From Paralithodes platypus (Eukaryota > Arthropoda > Malacostraca > Decapoda > Lithodidae): DNA of 64,000 nucleotides. A model generated the notes under the pieces. That model made no database searches. It worked only from the letters and a program-made list of their open reading frames with translations, and had not been told where the DNA came from. Within the stretch, counting starts at the first letter, position 1, and each line of letters opens with the position of its first letter. Below, in pieces: positions 62,723 through 64,000 of this stretch. Position numbers and translations under genes: made by a program. The DNA lies in contig CM064539.1 of assembly GCA_032716605.1 (NCBI GenBank), positions 3,173,550 to 3,237,549 on the forward strand, written 5' to 3'.

Positions 62723-63065
62723 GGGGGCCCACCTCGCTTTTGTTCTCTTTCTCTCCTGTTCTCTCTGACTTGTATCCATTCGGACCCATTCAACCTACTG
62801 TTTTAAGACGTTTACCCTCATCCAGGTGTCAATATTTTCCTGGCGAGCGATAGCGAGCCAGCATATATATATTTTTGTTTTGAAAGCAAGCTAAATTTGT
62901 ACATTTTTCAATAGAAACATGTCTCTGGCGAAGCCGGATTTCTCCATACAAATCGACATCTGGTTGGGGATAAACGTCTTAAAACTGTAGGCTGAATGAG
63001 GCCGAGTGGATACAAGCCAAAGAGAGGGGGAGAGAAAGAGAAAAAAGCGAGGTGGGCTCCCTTAA
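62719..63065. mobile_element. P1 foldback element with GGGCCCACC-type ends
   Basis: TTAAGGGGGCCCACCTCGC at 62719 and GCGAGGTGGGCTCCCTTAA to 63065. Part of the right inner arm is deleted near 62950. Confidence 0.8.
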
Positions 63066-63131
63066 GCAACTACTATCTCTCACAGGCATTTTCGGTTATT
63101 CGAAATAATTCACTTGAAGAGGATCATCTCT

Positions 63132-63349
63132 TTAGGCCGGTATCACACGAGAGCTTTTTTAGTCAACATTCGATAATCAGCATATTTTCTGGCAACATTT
63201 CTAGAATATTTTGCACTGGTATTGGAAACTAGACTGATGGTAGATGAATTTATGTAACCAAAATATTTAAAATATTGGCTTAATAAGCTGCCAGACCAGT
63301 GTTGAGCATAAATGTTGAGGGAAAAAGAGCTTGTGTGATATCGGCTTTA
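63132..63349. mobile_element. S-family MITE, TTA duplicated
   Basis: GGCCGGTATCACACGAGAGC at 63135 and TTGTGTGATATCGGCT to 63346, with TTA at 63132-63134 and 63347-63349. Confidence 0.85.
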
Positions 63350-63422
63350 GTGTGGGTGATTTTGAAGTAGTCTCTAGGTTGGGCAGTCAGTCCGATGCAT
63401 TGATTGGTGATAAGTTGTTTAA

Positions 63423-63638
63423 TTAACCCGTTCAGTACCAGGGACGTCCTTTTCATCATATTCTGGCAAGTATTAGACGATTTAATTCAGACTAGGAAGG
63501 ACCTCTAGCAATGATAAGACTTCAAGCTATCTCAACCAACCCTTTTTAACAACCACAGATCCTTCCGAAGCTGCATAATATCGTCTAACTACAGCTAGAA
63601 TAAAATATAACACACGTCGCTGATACTCTAAGGGCTAA
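63423..63638 (+). mobile_element. W-family MITE
   Basis: TTAACCCGTTCAGTACCAGG to GCTGATACTCTAAGGGCTAA; the right TTAA has become CTAA. Confidence 0.75.
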
Positions 63639-63719
63639 TATGTTAAATCCAGAAATAAATCTTGCCAATCATAGTTCATAGAAATATTTTGGTCAAATTT
63701 TCAAGGGTTTGTTCTGCAT

Positions 63720-63805
63720 GGGTAGTGGTTCATTCGTTTGGGAAATTGCTTCATGGGGTTTAAAAGTAGTGGTTCATTTGTTTGGGTAATTGCTTCATGG
63801 TGTTT
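63720..63805. repeat. About 43-bp direct duplication
   Basis: GTAGTGGTTCATTCGTTTGG..AATTGCTTCATGGGGTTT is repeated once with three changes. Confidence 0.85.
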
Positions 63806-63876
63806 AGTTAATTCGTTTCTCGGTTCTGGTTTCTCAATTCTCTCTCGTTCCTGGTGCTGATGAGAACTCCTCACAA

Positions 63877-63995
63877 GGGACTGGCGTTTTCGCAGAGAGG
63901 CTTCAGTCCTGACGTTCTTCTTGGCTTGCAGTGTGCTGGCTTAATAATCCAATAGGGTTGATAGCCTCTGAAGTCCTATTTTAACTACAAGTTCT
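63877..63995 (-). mobile_element. H-family short element at the window edge
   Basis: AAGGGACTGGCGTTTTCGC, CTTGCAGTGTGCTGGCTTAA and GAAGTCCTATTTTAACTA are the complement of 42657-42773. The target duplication cannot be seen because the window ends. Confidence 0.6.
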
Positions 63996-64000
63996 GGTTC

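Overview
The window reads as animal nuclear DNA, most likely from a decapod crustacean (inferred). It has no operons and is AT-rich. Long (CA)n, (CT)n and (AT)n microsatellites are frequent, tRNA-derived SINEs carry A and B boxes, and several non-LTR retrotransposon families and a BEL/Pao relic are present. Short inverted-repeat DNA elements are exceptionally dense. I recognise no rRNA, no functional tRNA gene and no CRISPR array.

The only host-like protein locus is at 44580-48088 (+). It resembles a DEG/ENaC (pickpocket/ENaC/ASIC) cation channel but has an unusual layout: three consecutive channel-like modules. Each module ends in a pore helix with a G-x-S filter motif, and modules 1 and 3 share a CPWP motif after their first helix. 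One in-frame TAG lies just after the first filter, and the frame changes inside module 3. The locus is therefore either a young pseudogene, a gene with unrecognised introns or recoding, or adjacent genes. A 420-bp coding minisatellite sits in the third extracellular loop.

The largest mobile element is a nearly intact CR1-like LINE on the minus strand (about 22925-28647). It has an esterase-type ORF1, an endonuclease and a reverse transcriptase, one frameshift, a 5' region built of about 12 short tandem monomers, and a 10-bp tandem repeat at its 3' end. It is inserted in a foldback element whose other end reappears at 28648-28689. Broken LINEs lie at 776-960, 6363-6850, 7297-7459, 12475-12625, 13690-13974, 16000-16265, 29980-30305, 33270-34170, 35880-36550, 38520-38775, 55376-56740, 57955-58081 and 58665-58860. 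A BEL/Pao pol relic lies at 42062-42822 (-).

Most remaining sequence is non-autonomous DNA elements. I use working names. P1, P2, V, W and F5 are TTAA-flanked (piggyBac-like target). S is TTA-flanked (PIF/Harbinger-like). U and X end in TA (Tc1/mariner-like). G is a further foldback family. H is a short insert with a 14-bp target duplication. Nesting and empty sites inside the window fix several of these boundaries. Minisatellites occur at 1385-3365 (36-bp unit), 8780-9950, 14045-14757 (117-bp), 21060-21770 (60-bp), 27330-28110 and 32660-33270. Most long open frames elsewhere are by-products of repeats that lack stop codons.
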